Shown piece by piece: positions 9,430 to 16,513 of a DNA stretch of 64,000 nucleotides. Made by a program: the position numbers and the translations under genes. Under the pieces are notes generated by a model that was given only the letters and a program-made list of their open reading frames with translations, made no database searches and had not been told where the DNA came from. This stretch comes from Pseudomonadales bacterium. GTDB lineage: Bacteria; Pseudomonadota; Gammaproteobacteria; Pseudomonadales; Pseudohongiellaceae. Numbering within the stretch: position 1 is the first letter of the stretch; each line of letters begins with the position of its first letter. The stretch lies in NCBI GenBank assembly GCA_024234365.1, contig JACKOK010000002.1, forward strand, positions 569,637 through 633,636, in the 5' to 3' direction.

Positions 9430-10557
9430 TCAGCGCAGCACGGTTTGTTTGTCCCAGCTGACGCGTCGCTGCAGGGCAAGCATCAGACGATCCAGAATCA
9501 GGCCGATCAGGCCAATGACCATAACCGCTACCATAATCCTGCTGAGGGAGTCGGAACTTCCGTTCTGGAATTCGTCCCAGATGAATTTTCCAAGCCCTGG
9601 GTTCTGCGCCAGCATCTCCGCCGCGATCAGCACCATCCAGCCGGTAGCCAGAGACAGGCGCATGCCGGTGAAGATCAACGGTATGGCCGAGGGCAGCACG
9701 ATCTTCCAGATATGCGTGTGGGGCGGCAGGCCGATGACACGGCTGACGTTGATGAGATCCTTGTCCACCCCGGCCACACCCACCGTGGTGTTGATCACTG
9801 TCGGCCACAGGCAGCACAGCGCCACCGTGATGGCGGAGGTGACAAAGGACTTTTCGAACATCGGGTTTTCTGCGATATACAGCGCACTGACCACCATGGT
9901 GACCAGCGGTAGCCAGGCCAGAGGCGATACCGGCTTGAACAGCTGAATAATGGGGTTCACGGCGCTGTACAGGTTTTCACTCAGTCCGCAGAGGATGCCC
10001 AGCGGAATGGCCACCAGCATGGCCAGGGCGAAACCGAAAGCCACGGTCGTCAGGCTGGTGAGTATCTGACGCGGGAAGGTCGGGCGCCCGGTGTAGGGGC
10101 GGATGCGTACCTCGGCATTCGGGTCAGCACTCAGCAGTTGCGCGTTGCGGGCCTCCTGCCGGGCATAGAAATCCGCCTTGCGCTGCTGGTCCTGCTGGTA
10201 TTCACGGGTGAGATTGCCGATCTGCGAGACTACCTGTGCCGGGCCGGGGAATTGCCCCAGAGAGGTGTCGATATGGCTGGCGGCAGACTGCCACAGCAGC
10301 ACAAACACCAATACACCGGTGATGGACAGGCTCAGGTTGCGCAGAATTCTGCGGGCCTGCGCTGGCAGGGTCCAGGCGTGGTAACGCCAGGTGGCAGGGG
10401 TGGACACGGCAGTCGCTGGCTGTGGATTTGCATCCGCCCGTTTTGTCAGCGTCTGCACAGTGTCGTTCACGGTATCGTTTGCGGCCTTGTCGAGTATTTC
10501 AGACATCCGTTGCTCTCGCGGGTCGTGGTGATTTGTCGGGCTCAAAAGGGTATTCAT
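9430..10557 (-). CDS. nrtB: Nitrate ABC transporter, permease
   Basis: A 375-residue inner-membrane permease with about six membrane segments. An N-terminal cytoplasmic tail of about 60 residues precedes the first one (LSLSITGVLVFVLLWQSAA). A periplasmic loop (about 90-150) precedes the BPD_transp_1 core (SLTTVAFGFALAMLVAIPLG). The EAA-type cytoplasmic loop has VIGLPPHTHIWKIVLPSAIPLIFTGMR (two parts, about 270-300). The ATG at 10557 overlaps the nrtA stop (ATGA), which supports it over the in-frame ATG at 10506. It forms the membrane channel for NrtA/NrtD. Confidence 0.93.
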   Translation of the reverse strand: MNTLLSPTNHHDPREQRMSEILDKAANDTVNDTVQTLTKRADANPQPATAVSTPATWRYHAWTLPAQARRILRNLSLSITGVLVFVLLWQSAASHIDTSLGQFPGPAQVVSQIGNLTREYQQDQQRKADFYARQEARNAQLLSADPNAEVRIRPYTGRPTFPRQILTSLTTVAFGFALAMLVAIPLGILCGLSENLYSAVNPIIQLFKPVSPLAWLPLVTMVVSALYIAENPMFEKSFVTSAITVALCCLWPTVINTTVGVAGVDKDLINVSRVIGLPPHTHIWKIVLPSAIPLIFTGMRLSLATGWMVLIAAEMLAQNPGLGKFIWDEFQNGSSDSLSRIMVAVMVIGLIGLILDRLMLALQRRVSWDKQTVLR

Positions 10558-11942
10558 TTCAGGCCTATGCTCAGGGATTGCAGGTAGGCGTTCGGTTTTG
10601 TGCCGTCAAAGGGCAGGGCATCGATGAAGGCATCTGTCACCGGCCGGAAACCGGTTTCCACACGGAAGTCCGGAAAATCCTGAGGACTCATCAGACCCTC
10701 GGCAATCAGCTCCTGTGCAGCTTTCTCATAAATTTCCGGCTGGTAGACACGCTTGGCCTGTTCCATATACCAGCTGTCAGGTTTGCTTTCTGAAATTTGC
10801 CCCCAACGCCGCATCTGGGTGAGATACCACACGGCATCGGAATAATAGGGGTAGGTGGCGTAGTGACGGAAAAACACATTGAAATCCGGCACCTCACGCA
10901 CATCTCCCTTCTCGTATTCGAAGGTGCCGGTCATGGAGTTGGCGATGACTTCGTAGTCCGCCCCGACATAGTCGCTGCGGGAGAGGATGCGGGCAGCCTC
11001 CTCGCGGTTGGCATTGTCATTTTCGTCCAGCCACTTGCCGGCCCGCAGCATGGCCTTGACGATGCGAACGGTGGTGTTCGGGTTTTCGCGGGTGAAGGCC
11101 TCGCTCATGCCGAACACTTTTTCGGGATTGTTCTGCCAGATCTCGTAATCGGTGATCACCGGCACGCCGATGCCCTTGAAGATCGCCTGCTGGTTCCAGG
11201 GCTCGCCGACGCTATAACCCATGATGGTGCCCGCCTCGAGCGTGGCCGGCATCTGCGGGGGCGGAGTCACGGACAGCTGCACCTGCGCTTCGAGTGTGCC
11301 GCTCACATCACCGCGCTCCGGCGCGTAGAAGCCGGGGTGGATACCGCCAGCGGCGAGCCAGTAGCGCAGCTCATAGTTGTGCGTGGAGACGGGGAACACC
11401 ATGCCCATATTGAAGGGCTGACCCAGTGCCCGGTATTCCTCCACCACCGGCTTCAGTGCCTGTGCGCTGATGGGGTGCTGTACCTTCCCCTCATGCAGCG
11501 GGACGTGGGGGCGCATGGCCTCCCAGATCTCATTGGATACGGTGATGCCATTGCCGTTCAGATCCATGCTCAGGGGCGTGACGATATGCGCTTCGGTGCC
11601 GTAGCCGATACTGGCCGCCAGAGGCTGACCGGCGAGCATGTGCGCCCCGTCGAGTTGTCCGTCGATGACCCCATCGAGCAGCACCTTCCAGTTTGCCTGT
11701 GCCCGCAGGGTGACATAGAGGCCCTCGTCCTCGAAGAAACCCTTTTCATAGGCAATGGCCAAAGGCGCCATGTCAGTCAGTTTGATGAAACCGAAGGTCA
11801 GTTCGTCTTTTTCTGCAGGACCGAGTTCGGCGGATGCGTGTTCTGTCATTGCCAACAGCAGGCAGGTGGACAATGCCCGCAGAGGGATTGTCAATTCCGC
11901 GAAGGGCAGTTTGCTGCGGTATTTGCGGTGTGTGACGCGCAT
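10554..11942 (-). CDS. nrtA: Nitrate ABC transporter, periplasmic substrate-binding protein
   Basis: A 462-residue NrtA/CmpA-family binding protein with an N-terminal export signal (hydrophobic ALSTCLLLAM, cleavage likely after HASA). The mature protein has the family opening LTFGFIKLTDMAPLAIAYEKGFFEDEGL, followed by the MLAGQPLAA, GNGITVSNEIW and GYSVGEPWNQQAI segments that shape the anion pocket. It is the first gene of the nrtABD-nirBD-nasA operon. AGGAG lies just upstream of ATG 11942. A leader of about 146 nt with a terminator separates it from a sigma-54 promoter, so it should be expressed only under nitrogen limitation with nitrate present. Confidence 0.94.
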   Translation of the reverse strand: MRVTHRKYRSKLPFAELTIPLRALSTCLLLAMTEHASAELGPAEKDELTFGFIKLTDMAPLAIAYEKGFFEDEGLYVTLRAQANWKVLLDGVIDGQLDGAHMLAGQPLAASIGYGTEAHIVTPLSMDLNGNGITVSNEIWEAMRPHVPLHEGKVQHPISAQALKPVVEEYRALGQPFNMGMVFPVSTHNYELRYWLAAGGIHPGFYAPERGDVSGTLEAQVQLSVTPPPQMPATLEAGTIMGYSVGEPWNQQAIFKGIGVPVITDYEIWQNNPEKVFGMSEAFTRENPNTTVRIVKAMLRAGKWLDENDNANREEAARILSRSDYVGADYEVIANSMTGTFEYEKGDVREVPDFNVFFRHYATYPYYSDAVWYLTQMRRWGQISESKPDSWYMEQAKRVYQPEIYEKAAQELIAEGLMSPQDFPDFRVETGFRPVTDAFIDALPFDGTKPNAYLQSLSIGLK

Positions 11943-11973
11943 GGGCTACTCCTGTCAGGCAAAAAATTCAGCC

Positions 11974-12013
11974 AAAAAAAAGGCCCACGAGCTGCTTAGC
12001 AACTGCGTGGGCC
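11974..12013 (-). terminator. Intrinsic terminator in the nrtA leader (probable NasT-controlled attenuator)
   Basis: On the minus strand GGCCCACG (12013-12006) pairs with CGTGGGCC (11989-11982), followed by eight U (11981-11974). It lies between the promoter and the nrtA start, so it must be read through for operon expression. In other nas operons ANTAR protein NasT performs this step when nitrate relieves NasS. The hairpin and U tract are directly visible; NasT control is inferred from nasS-nasT next door. Confidence 0.85.
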
Positions 12014-12023
12014 ACATTACCCT

Positions 12024-12057
12024 GCGAATCCTGATCGGGGGGAGAGTTCAGATTCGC
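12024..12057 (-). promoter_or_regulatory. Leader hairpin upstream of the nrtA terminator
   Basis: On the minus strand GCGAATC (12057-12051) pairs with GATTCGC (12030-12024), with an inner TGA/TCA extension and a C-rich loop. It lies 10 bases before the terminator stem and is a candidate part of the NasT-binding leader structure. A second short stem-loop (ACTTA/TAAGT) lies just upstream. Neither loop is an exact ANTAR hexaloop with A1 and G4, so the binding assignment is tentative. Confidence 0.5.
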
Positions 12058-12096
12058 ATTGAACAACTTAGAGGTTAAGTCGTTCATGACTTGTAT

Positions 12097-12115
12097 AAAG
12101 CACAGGGTGTGCCAG
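12097..12115 (-). promoter_or_regulatory. Sigma-54 (-24/-12) promoter of nrtABD-nirBD-nasA
   Basis: The minus strand reads TGGCACACCCTGTGCTTT: GG and GC with exactly ten bases between them, matching the -24/-12 consensus (TGGCAC-N5-TTGC type). The predicted start is near 12088, giving a leader of about 146 nt to the nrtA ATG. Together with the upstream NtrC-type site it indicates nitrogen control. Confidence 0.85.
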
Positions 12116-12262
12116 TTTTTTATTTTCTGCTTATCTTCCTGCGCAAGCCTGTATTTACAGGGGTTTTTAAATGGAGGCAGAAACGGTGGTGTGCAAACCG
12201 AGGTGCTGGCAGGGTGGGGAGCAGCGGGGGCGCGATACCAAACTGGGCGTGTGTAGTACTTT

Positions 12263-12279
12263 TGCACCAAAGCGGTGCG
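12263..12279. promoter_or_regulatory. NtrC-type enhancer site
   Basis: TGCACCAAAGCGGTGCG matches the NtrC consensus TGCACC-N5-GGTGCA at all but the last base. It is centred about 180 bases upstream of the predicted sigma-54 start, a normal enhancer distance, and just after the nasS stop. A weaker, one-base-short copy (TGC...GGTGC) lies at about 12192-12205. Confidence 0.8.
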
Positions 12280-12287
12280 AAAGATTT

Positions 12288-13472
12288 TCAGGGCTGGGGC
12301 AGTTGCCGGTCGGCACCCAGAACGATGCCTTTCTCAAACTCCCATCTCCCGTCATGCAGGCCTTCCGGCTTGTAGTCGCTTCCCGGGCTGGCTTCGCCCA
12401 GAAACCTCGCCGCCTCGCGGTACAGATCCGGGCGCCACGTCTGCTGTACCAGTGCACGCTTTTCTTCCTGGCTCAGCGGCTTGCCAAGCAGACTTTCGCT
12501 CATCGCCAACAACGCCTGTGCGTGGGAGCGCCACGGAAAACCGGCCTGGTATTTCCAGAACACATGGAAATCCGGCATGGCGATGGGTTTGTCGTGCTTG
12601 TTGAAGCGATACTGGCCGATGAGAGAGGGCAGAATGAGTTTCTCCGGCAGGCCGAGGTAATGGGGCTGACTCATCACGGGGGCAAGTGTGCGGCGCTGTT
12701 CATTGTCCACCAGCAGACGGCAGGCTTCCATGATGGCCAGGCGCAGGCGCAGGTGGGTGGCGGGATGGCTGTCGTGCCATTGTTCGGTGACACCCAGCAC
12801 CTTTTCCGGGGCATTGTTCCAGATCTGATAACCGCTGCTCGCCACCACGCCAATGCCCTGTTCCACCGCTACCGTGCTCCACGGTTCCCCGACGCAGAAA
12901 CCGTCAATGATGCCGCGGGCCAGGCTGTCGCACATTTGCTCCGGGGGCAGCACCAGCAGACGAATATGCTGATCGATGTCGATGCCTCCCGCGCGCAGCC
13001 AACGCTGCAGCAAAAAGGTGTGCATGGAGAAGGGATGTACGGTGGCGAGGGTGAGAGCTTCGCCAGTACTCAGCAGATGTTCCCGCAGACGGGCAGCTAC
13101 CTGCAGCGGGTCCGGTGCCCGATTGGGGAACTGCAAATGCAGGGCGTCCCAGAGCCGGTTCGACAGGGTGATGGCATTGCCGTTCAGCCCCAGTGCCAGC
13201 CCGGTCAGCAGCTTGCCGCGCAGGCCGCCTGCCCCCAGGGTGGTGCTCAGTGGCAGAGGGGCCAGCAGTTGGGCGGCATCCAGTTCCCCCACCACCAACT
13301 TGTCGCGCAGATTCGCCCAGGACACTTCGCGCTTCAGGGTGACATCCAGTCCATAGCGGCTGAACAGACCTGCCTCCTGCGCCAGGATCAGCGGCGCGGC
13401 ATCGCTCAGGCGCATATAGCCGAGGGAGAGTTGGGTGATTTCGGCTTGTGCCAGTCGTTTCGGATCGGACAT
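12288..13472 (-). CDS. nasS: Nitrate sensor protein NasS (NrtA/CmpA-like, cytoplasmic)
   Basis: A 394-residue NrtA/CmpA-family protein without a signal peptide (starts MSDPKRLAQAEITQLSLGYMRLSD). This is the hallmark of NasS, the cytoplasmic nitrate/nitrite sensor that sequesters NasT. It shares pocket segments with NrtA here: LLAPLPLS, GLNGNAITLSNRLW and FCVGEPWSTVAV. It starts 3 bases after the nasT stop, giving a nasT-nasS unit. In characterised systems nitrate binding releases NasT. The gene is 345 bases upstream of nrtA and transcribed the same way. Confidence 0.9.
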   Translation of the reverse strand: MSDPKRLAQAEITQLSLGYMRLSDAAPLILAQEAGLFSRYGLDVTLKREVSWANLRDKLVVGELDAAQLLAPLPLSTTLGAGGLRGKLLTGLALGLNGNAITLSNRLWDALHLQFPNRAPDPLQVAARLREHLLSTGEALTLATVHPFSMHTFLLQRWLRAGGIDIDQHIRLLVLPPEQMCDSLARGIIDGFCVGEPWSTVAVEQGIGVVASSGYQIWNNAPEKVLGVTEQWHDSHPATHLRLRLAIMEACRLLVDNEQRRTLAPVMSQPHYLGLPEKLILPSLIGQYRFNKHDKPIAMPDFHVFWKYQAGFPWRSHAQALLAMSESLLGKPLSQEEKRALVQQTWRPDLYREAARFLGEASPGSDYKPEGLHDGRWEFEKGIVLGADRQLPQP

Positions 13473-13475
13473 CGG

Positions 13476-14084
13476 CTATTTCCTGACTTCGAGTGCGGAG
13501 AGGGTGGCGACCACGGTACGAGCCACATTGGGCAGGCGCTGATTGCTGTCCATGGCCATTTTGGTCAGTAACTGGTGAGCCTCGTTTTCGCTGATGCGCT
13601 TCTGCGCCATCAGCAGTCCCTTGGCCTTTTCGATCAGGGTACGGTCTTCCAGCTCGGTACGCGCCGAATGCAGTTCCTTGCGCAGACTCTGGAAGGCACG
13701 GAACTGCTCCATGGCCACTTCAATCACGGGGCGCACACGGGCGGGGTTGAGGCCCTCGGTGAGATAGGTGCTGATGCCGGCGGCGAAGGCCTCGCGTATG
13801 TAGTTCGGGTCTTCCTCGTTCGCGAACATCACCATGGCGATCGGGTTGTGGTGATTGACGATGGCCAGGCTCTCCAGCACATCGCGGTCGGGAGACTGCA
13901 GATCGATGATGACGACATCGGGTTTCTGCTGTTCGATCTGGTAGAGCAGGCCGGTGGCGGAAGAGATGATGGAGAGCACCTCGAAGCCTGCCGCCTGCAG
14001 ATGTTCTTCCACTCGCTGTGCCCGATCGGCATGATCGTCGACGAGCATCACGCGAATGGAATTGTTGACAGTGTGGGCGCTCAA
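13476..14084 (-). CDS. nasT: Transcription antiterminator NasT (receiver + ANTAR)
   Basis: A 202-residue two-domain protein. The receiver-like domain (about 10-130) has the acidic pair MLVDDH and the aspartate in DVVIIDLQSPD. The C-terminal ANTAR RNA-binding helix bundle (about 140-198) has the conserved LIEKAKGLLMAQKRISENEAH. NasT binds leader RNA and prevents terminator formation; NasS inhibits it without nitrate. The likely targets here are the terminator at 11974-12013 and possibly the one at 15622-15655. It starts 30 bases after the porin stop and so may be in the same transcript. Confidence 0.92.
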   Translation of the reverse strand: MSAHTVNNSIRVMLVDDHADRAQRVEEHLQAAGFEVLSIISSATGLLYQIEQQKPDVVIIDLQSPDRDVLESLAIVNHHNPIAMVMFANEEDPNYIREAFAAGISTYLTEGLNPARVRPVIEVAMEQFRAFQSLRKELHSARTELEDRTLIEKAKGLLMAQKRISENEAHQLLTKMAMDSNQRLPNVARTVVATLSALEVRK

Positions 14085-14114
14085 GCGTGAGATCCTGTAG
14101 GGGAAAAGGTGCCG

Positions 14115-15353
14115 CTAGAATAGCATGTTGAGCGTGAGCCAGAGCTTGTCGGTGTCGGCTCCGAATTGCTCCCCATCATAGCGGGCGAACTTGGCTTCCA
14201 GGTTGATGTTGCTGTTGACCCGATAGCCTGTGACGACATCCCATTCCCTGCCATAGTCCTGATTGCCTTCGCTGGATTTGAAGGCATGGGCGCTCAAGGA
14301 CAGATTCCATTTTTCGCGAGAGGTGCCGAGTGTCAGATAATAATCCTCGATACCCGCCGCCGGGGTGTTGAGAAACATGTCGGCGAAACCCTGGTAGCGA
14401 TGCAGGGTGGCCAGAGGAGTGGAGAACGCCTGTTGACCATCGTCGCTGCCGAGAACTTCGGTGCCGACCAACCAGGTGAGTGCCCCGAACTGCCCGCTGC
14501 CTTCCAGCAACCAGTAAGCGGCATGGTAGGAGAGGGGATTGTCGCCATAGTCCTGCTGCAGGGCCGCACTGGCCAGCAGGCTGACGGCCTTCACCTTGCC
14601 TTGATAGCTCAGGCCGTAACTGAGGGAGGAGGCTGCGCGGGCATCGGCGAAATCCAGTGCGTAGACAAAGCCGCTGAGCGTGCCCCAGGCCTGTTTGCTG
14701 GCCAGCAGCAGCGCATGGGAATTGCTGTCGAAATCCGTTGCCTGGGCACTTTGCTGCTTGCCGCCGAACACGCGGTTCACGTTCCACAGATAGCTGTAAT
14801 CCACGCTCAGGCTGCCGGACTGGCGATGGTAGCTGAAGCTGTCCATGGTCTGTTCGTTCTGGCGAAAACCCACGCTGCCGAGGAAACGTTGGTTGGCATG
14901 ATTGAGGCGCTGTCTGCCGAGGCTGTACCGACTGTTTGCCTCCGGGGCATAACTGAGCGAGGCCACATTGATTTCGCTGCCCACGGGGTCGGCAATGACC
15001 GAGTAACGGCCGCGGTAACGATCCAGCGCAAAAGAGTCGTAGCGATCGGAACCCACTGTGCTGATGCTGTCGGCCTCCAGGGTCAGGCTTATCCCCTTGG
15101 CCGGGGCGCTCTGGAAACTCAGGCGGGTGCGCAGGGTGGAAGCGATCGCATCCTTGAGCAGATTGTCCTGCTCCACCTCTTCGAAACGGTAACGCAGTGC
15201 CAGGTGGCTTGTACCGCCGGAGATCATTGAGGCGACGTCTTCCGTGAGGCTTTGCGCGGAGGCAGCCGGAAGAGCGGCGCAGCTCAGCGCCGCGCCCAGA
15301 CCGGGCAGAGCTTTTTTTATCACCGTGTAAAAACGCGAATGCGATTTGCTCAT
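14115..15353 (-). CDS. Outer-membrane beta-barrel porin (alginate-export-like family)
   Basis: A 412-residue protein starting at ATG 15353 (AGGA-type site just upstream). The longer upstream frame is not used, because the signal peptide (KKALPGLGAALSCAALPAASA) begins after MSKSHSRFYTVI. The mature part opens with SHLALRYRFEEVEQDNLLKDA and alternates polar and aromatic strands (HANQRFLGSVGFRQNEQTMDS). It ends in a terminal aromatic residue (LWLTLNMLF), as outer-membrane barrels do. This resembles alginate_exp-type porins. Its position in front of nasT-nasS suggests nitrate or nitrite passage, but specificity cannot be read from the sequence. Confidence 0.82.
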   Translation of the reverse strand: MSKSHSRFYTVIKKALPGLGAALSCAALPAASAQSLTEDVASMISGGTSHLALRYRFEEVEQDNLLKDAIASTLRTRLSFQSAPAKGISLTLEADSISTVGSDRYDSFALDRYRGRYSVIADPVGSEINVASLSYAPEANSRYSLGRQRLNHANQRFLGSVGFRQNEQTMDSFSYHRQSGSLSVDYSYLWNVNRVFGGKQQSAQATDFDSNSHALLLASKQAWGTLSGFVYALDFADARAASSLSYGLSYQGKVKAVSLLASAALQQDYGDNPLSYHAAYWLLEGSGQFGALTWLVGTEVLGSDDGQQAFSTPLATLHRYQGFADMFLNTPAAGIEDYYLTLGTSREKWNLSLSAHAFKSSEGNQDYGREWDVVTGYRVNSNINLEAKFARYDGEQFGADTDKLWLTLNMLF

Positions 15354-15408
15354 TTCCAATCCTCGATGTGTGTACAGGCTTCGTTGGTTGATGCGTGTGC
15401 TTCGTCGT

Positions 15409-15533
15409 GCGCTCTGGATGGGGGGCGCCACCATTCAGGACACGCCAAAAAGCGGGCGTCCCAGCCCAGGCTCGGCTCGCGCCGTCCCTGGCGCGAGACG
15501 GTCCTGCACGGTGGCGCCTCCCATCCAGAGCGC
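15409..15533. repeat. Foldback structured repeat, copy A
   Basis: Outer arms 15409-15432 and 15510-15533 are complementary over 24 bases with one G-T wobble. CAGGAC/GTCCTG (15436-15441, 15501-15506) closes the core. Inside, ACGCCAAAA is followed by hairpin 1 (GGGC-GTCCCA-GCCC), AGGCTCGG, hairpin 2 (CTCGCGCC-GTCCCT-GGCGCGAG) and ACG. It lies in the presumed 5' leader of the porin gene. The core is shared with copies B and C near 32 kb, whereas the outer arms are unrelated. Confidence 0.85.
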
Positions 15534-15621
15534 AGATCGTGCCAAGGCCTGGCGTTTGAGTGGTTCGTGCAAGCGTTCGGATGTTCTTCAGTTTTCATCC
15601 AGGCGAGTCCGGAAAAGAGGC

Positions 15622-15655
15622 AAAAAAAAGCCTGCACTCCCTGGGGAGTGCAGGC
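15622..15655 (-). terminator. Strong intrinsic terminator/attenuator in front of the porin gene
   Basis: On the minus strand an 11-bp stem (GCCTGCACTCC/GGAGTGCAGGC, 15655-15645 with 15640-15630) with a four-base loop is followed by eight U (15629-15622). No minus-strand gene precedes it, since the next gene, at 15940, is on the plus strand. It therefore sits in a leader rather than at an operon end. The 586-base gap 15354-15939 also holds copy A and a possible sigma-54 promoter; I see no gene in it. Confidence 0.8.
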
Positions 15656-15702
15656 ATCGTTGCCCGATTTAAATGTGATACTGGAGAGTACTACGCGAAT
15701 AT

Positions 15703-15724
15703 CTAATCAAGAAGCGGGCCAACT
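15703..15724 (-). promoter_or_regulatory. Possible sigma-54 promoter of porin-nasT-nasS
   Basis: The minus strand reads TTGGCCCGCTTCTTGATT. GG is followed after ten bases by GA rather than the expected GC, so it is an imperfect -24/-12 match. A GGTGCA half-site of the NtrC type lies at 15774-15779. The predicted start near 15695 would place the terminator at 15622-15655 in the leader. Confidence 0.4.
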
Positions 15725-15939
15725 TATGCAAATCTTTTAAAAACAATGGCTTAGATATTTTTTGTTGGATGGGGGTGCAAAAAGAGAAAAAACGCCTGCG
15801 CCATCGTGCAGCGAAATCGGGCGTGACGCACTCTATGAGGGCGCTTGGTGAGTGACAGATTGACGCCTGGGCTGCCCGGGCTGTACTTTCCAATACCATA
15901 TCTCCCGTTCCCATCCGCTCATCTCCAGGAGGAGCCCAC

Positions 15940-16383
15940 ATGTTGCCAGGCACCCGTCTGACTCCTTTTCATCTTGCCATTCAGGTGCGTGATCTTGCGG
16001 AGGCGCGGGAATTTTACGGCGAATTTCTGGGGCTGCCGGAAGGGCGCAGTTCCGATCACTGGATTGATTTCAATCTGCTGGGCCATCAACTGGTGGTGCA
16101 TCTGAATCCGCAGCTGGGTCCGCAAGGCAGCGTCAATCACATCGGCAACCCTGTAGACGGCCACGGGGTCCCCGTACCGCATTTCGGTGTGGTGCTGGAG
16201 ATGGATGCCTGGGAGGCCTTCGCCGAGCGCATGCGGGGAAGGGTGGATTTTGTGATAGAGCCCTATATCCGCTTCCGTGGTCAGCCTGGCGAACAGGCCA
16301 CCATGTTCTTTCTGGACCCTTCCGGCAATGCGCTGGAGTTCAAGGCGTTTCGCGATATCGAAGGCAGCCTTTTCGCGAAGTGA
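15940..16383 (+). CDS. VOC-superfamily (glyoxalase/dioxygenase fold) protein
   Basis: A 147-residue single VOC domain with two beta-alpha-beta-beta-beta modules. FHLAIQVRDLAEAREFY carries the first metal-ligand His, HFGVVLEMD the second, and the last strand FFLDPSGNALEFKAF a metal-ligand Glu. ATG 15940 follows a good AGGAGGAG site. The length and FRDIEGSLFAK tail match small 'glyoxalase/bleomycin resistance/dioxygenase' proteins often annotated as dioxygenases. The reaction cannot be assigned. It stands alone, divergent from the porin leader. Confidence 0.8.
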   Translation: MLPGTRLTPFHLAIQVRDLAEAREFYGEFLGLPEGRSSDHWIDFNLLGHQLVVHLNPQLGPQGSVNHIGNPVDGHGVPVPHFGVVLEMDAWEAFAERMRGRVDFVIEPYIRFRGQPGEQATMFFLDPSGNALEFKAFRDIEGSLFAK

Positions 16384-16513
16384 CCTGGCACGTTTGTCGT
16401 CTGATCGCGGGTTTCCCACCCAAATGTGGTATTGCGTCAAGGAAAGTGCCATTTGATCATGCTAACATGAGACATGAACAGGTAGAGACGGAATTCAAAG
16501 AGGAGATGAAATC

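Noticed and set aside
12077..12092. AAGTC-ATGAAC-GACTT hairpin as the first ANTAR hexaloop of the nrtA leader
   Set aside because: The loop has A1 but not G4, and the stem begins upstream of the predicted sigma-54 start, so it would not be fully transcribed.
15409..15533. Foldback element as tRNA or integron attC site
   Set aside because: No acceptor CCA or T-loop pattern for tRNA, and no RYYYAAC/GTTRRRY core sites or integrase for attC.
15669..15953. A 94-codon minus-strand frame upstream of the porin leader
   Set aside because: It overlaps the VOC ribosome site and start, lacks a recognisable domain, and its translation looks random.
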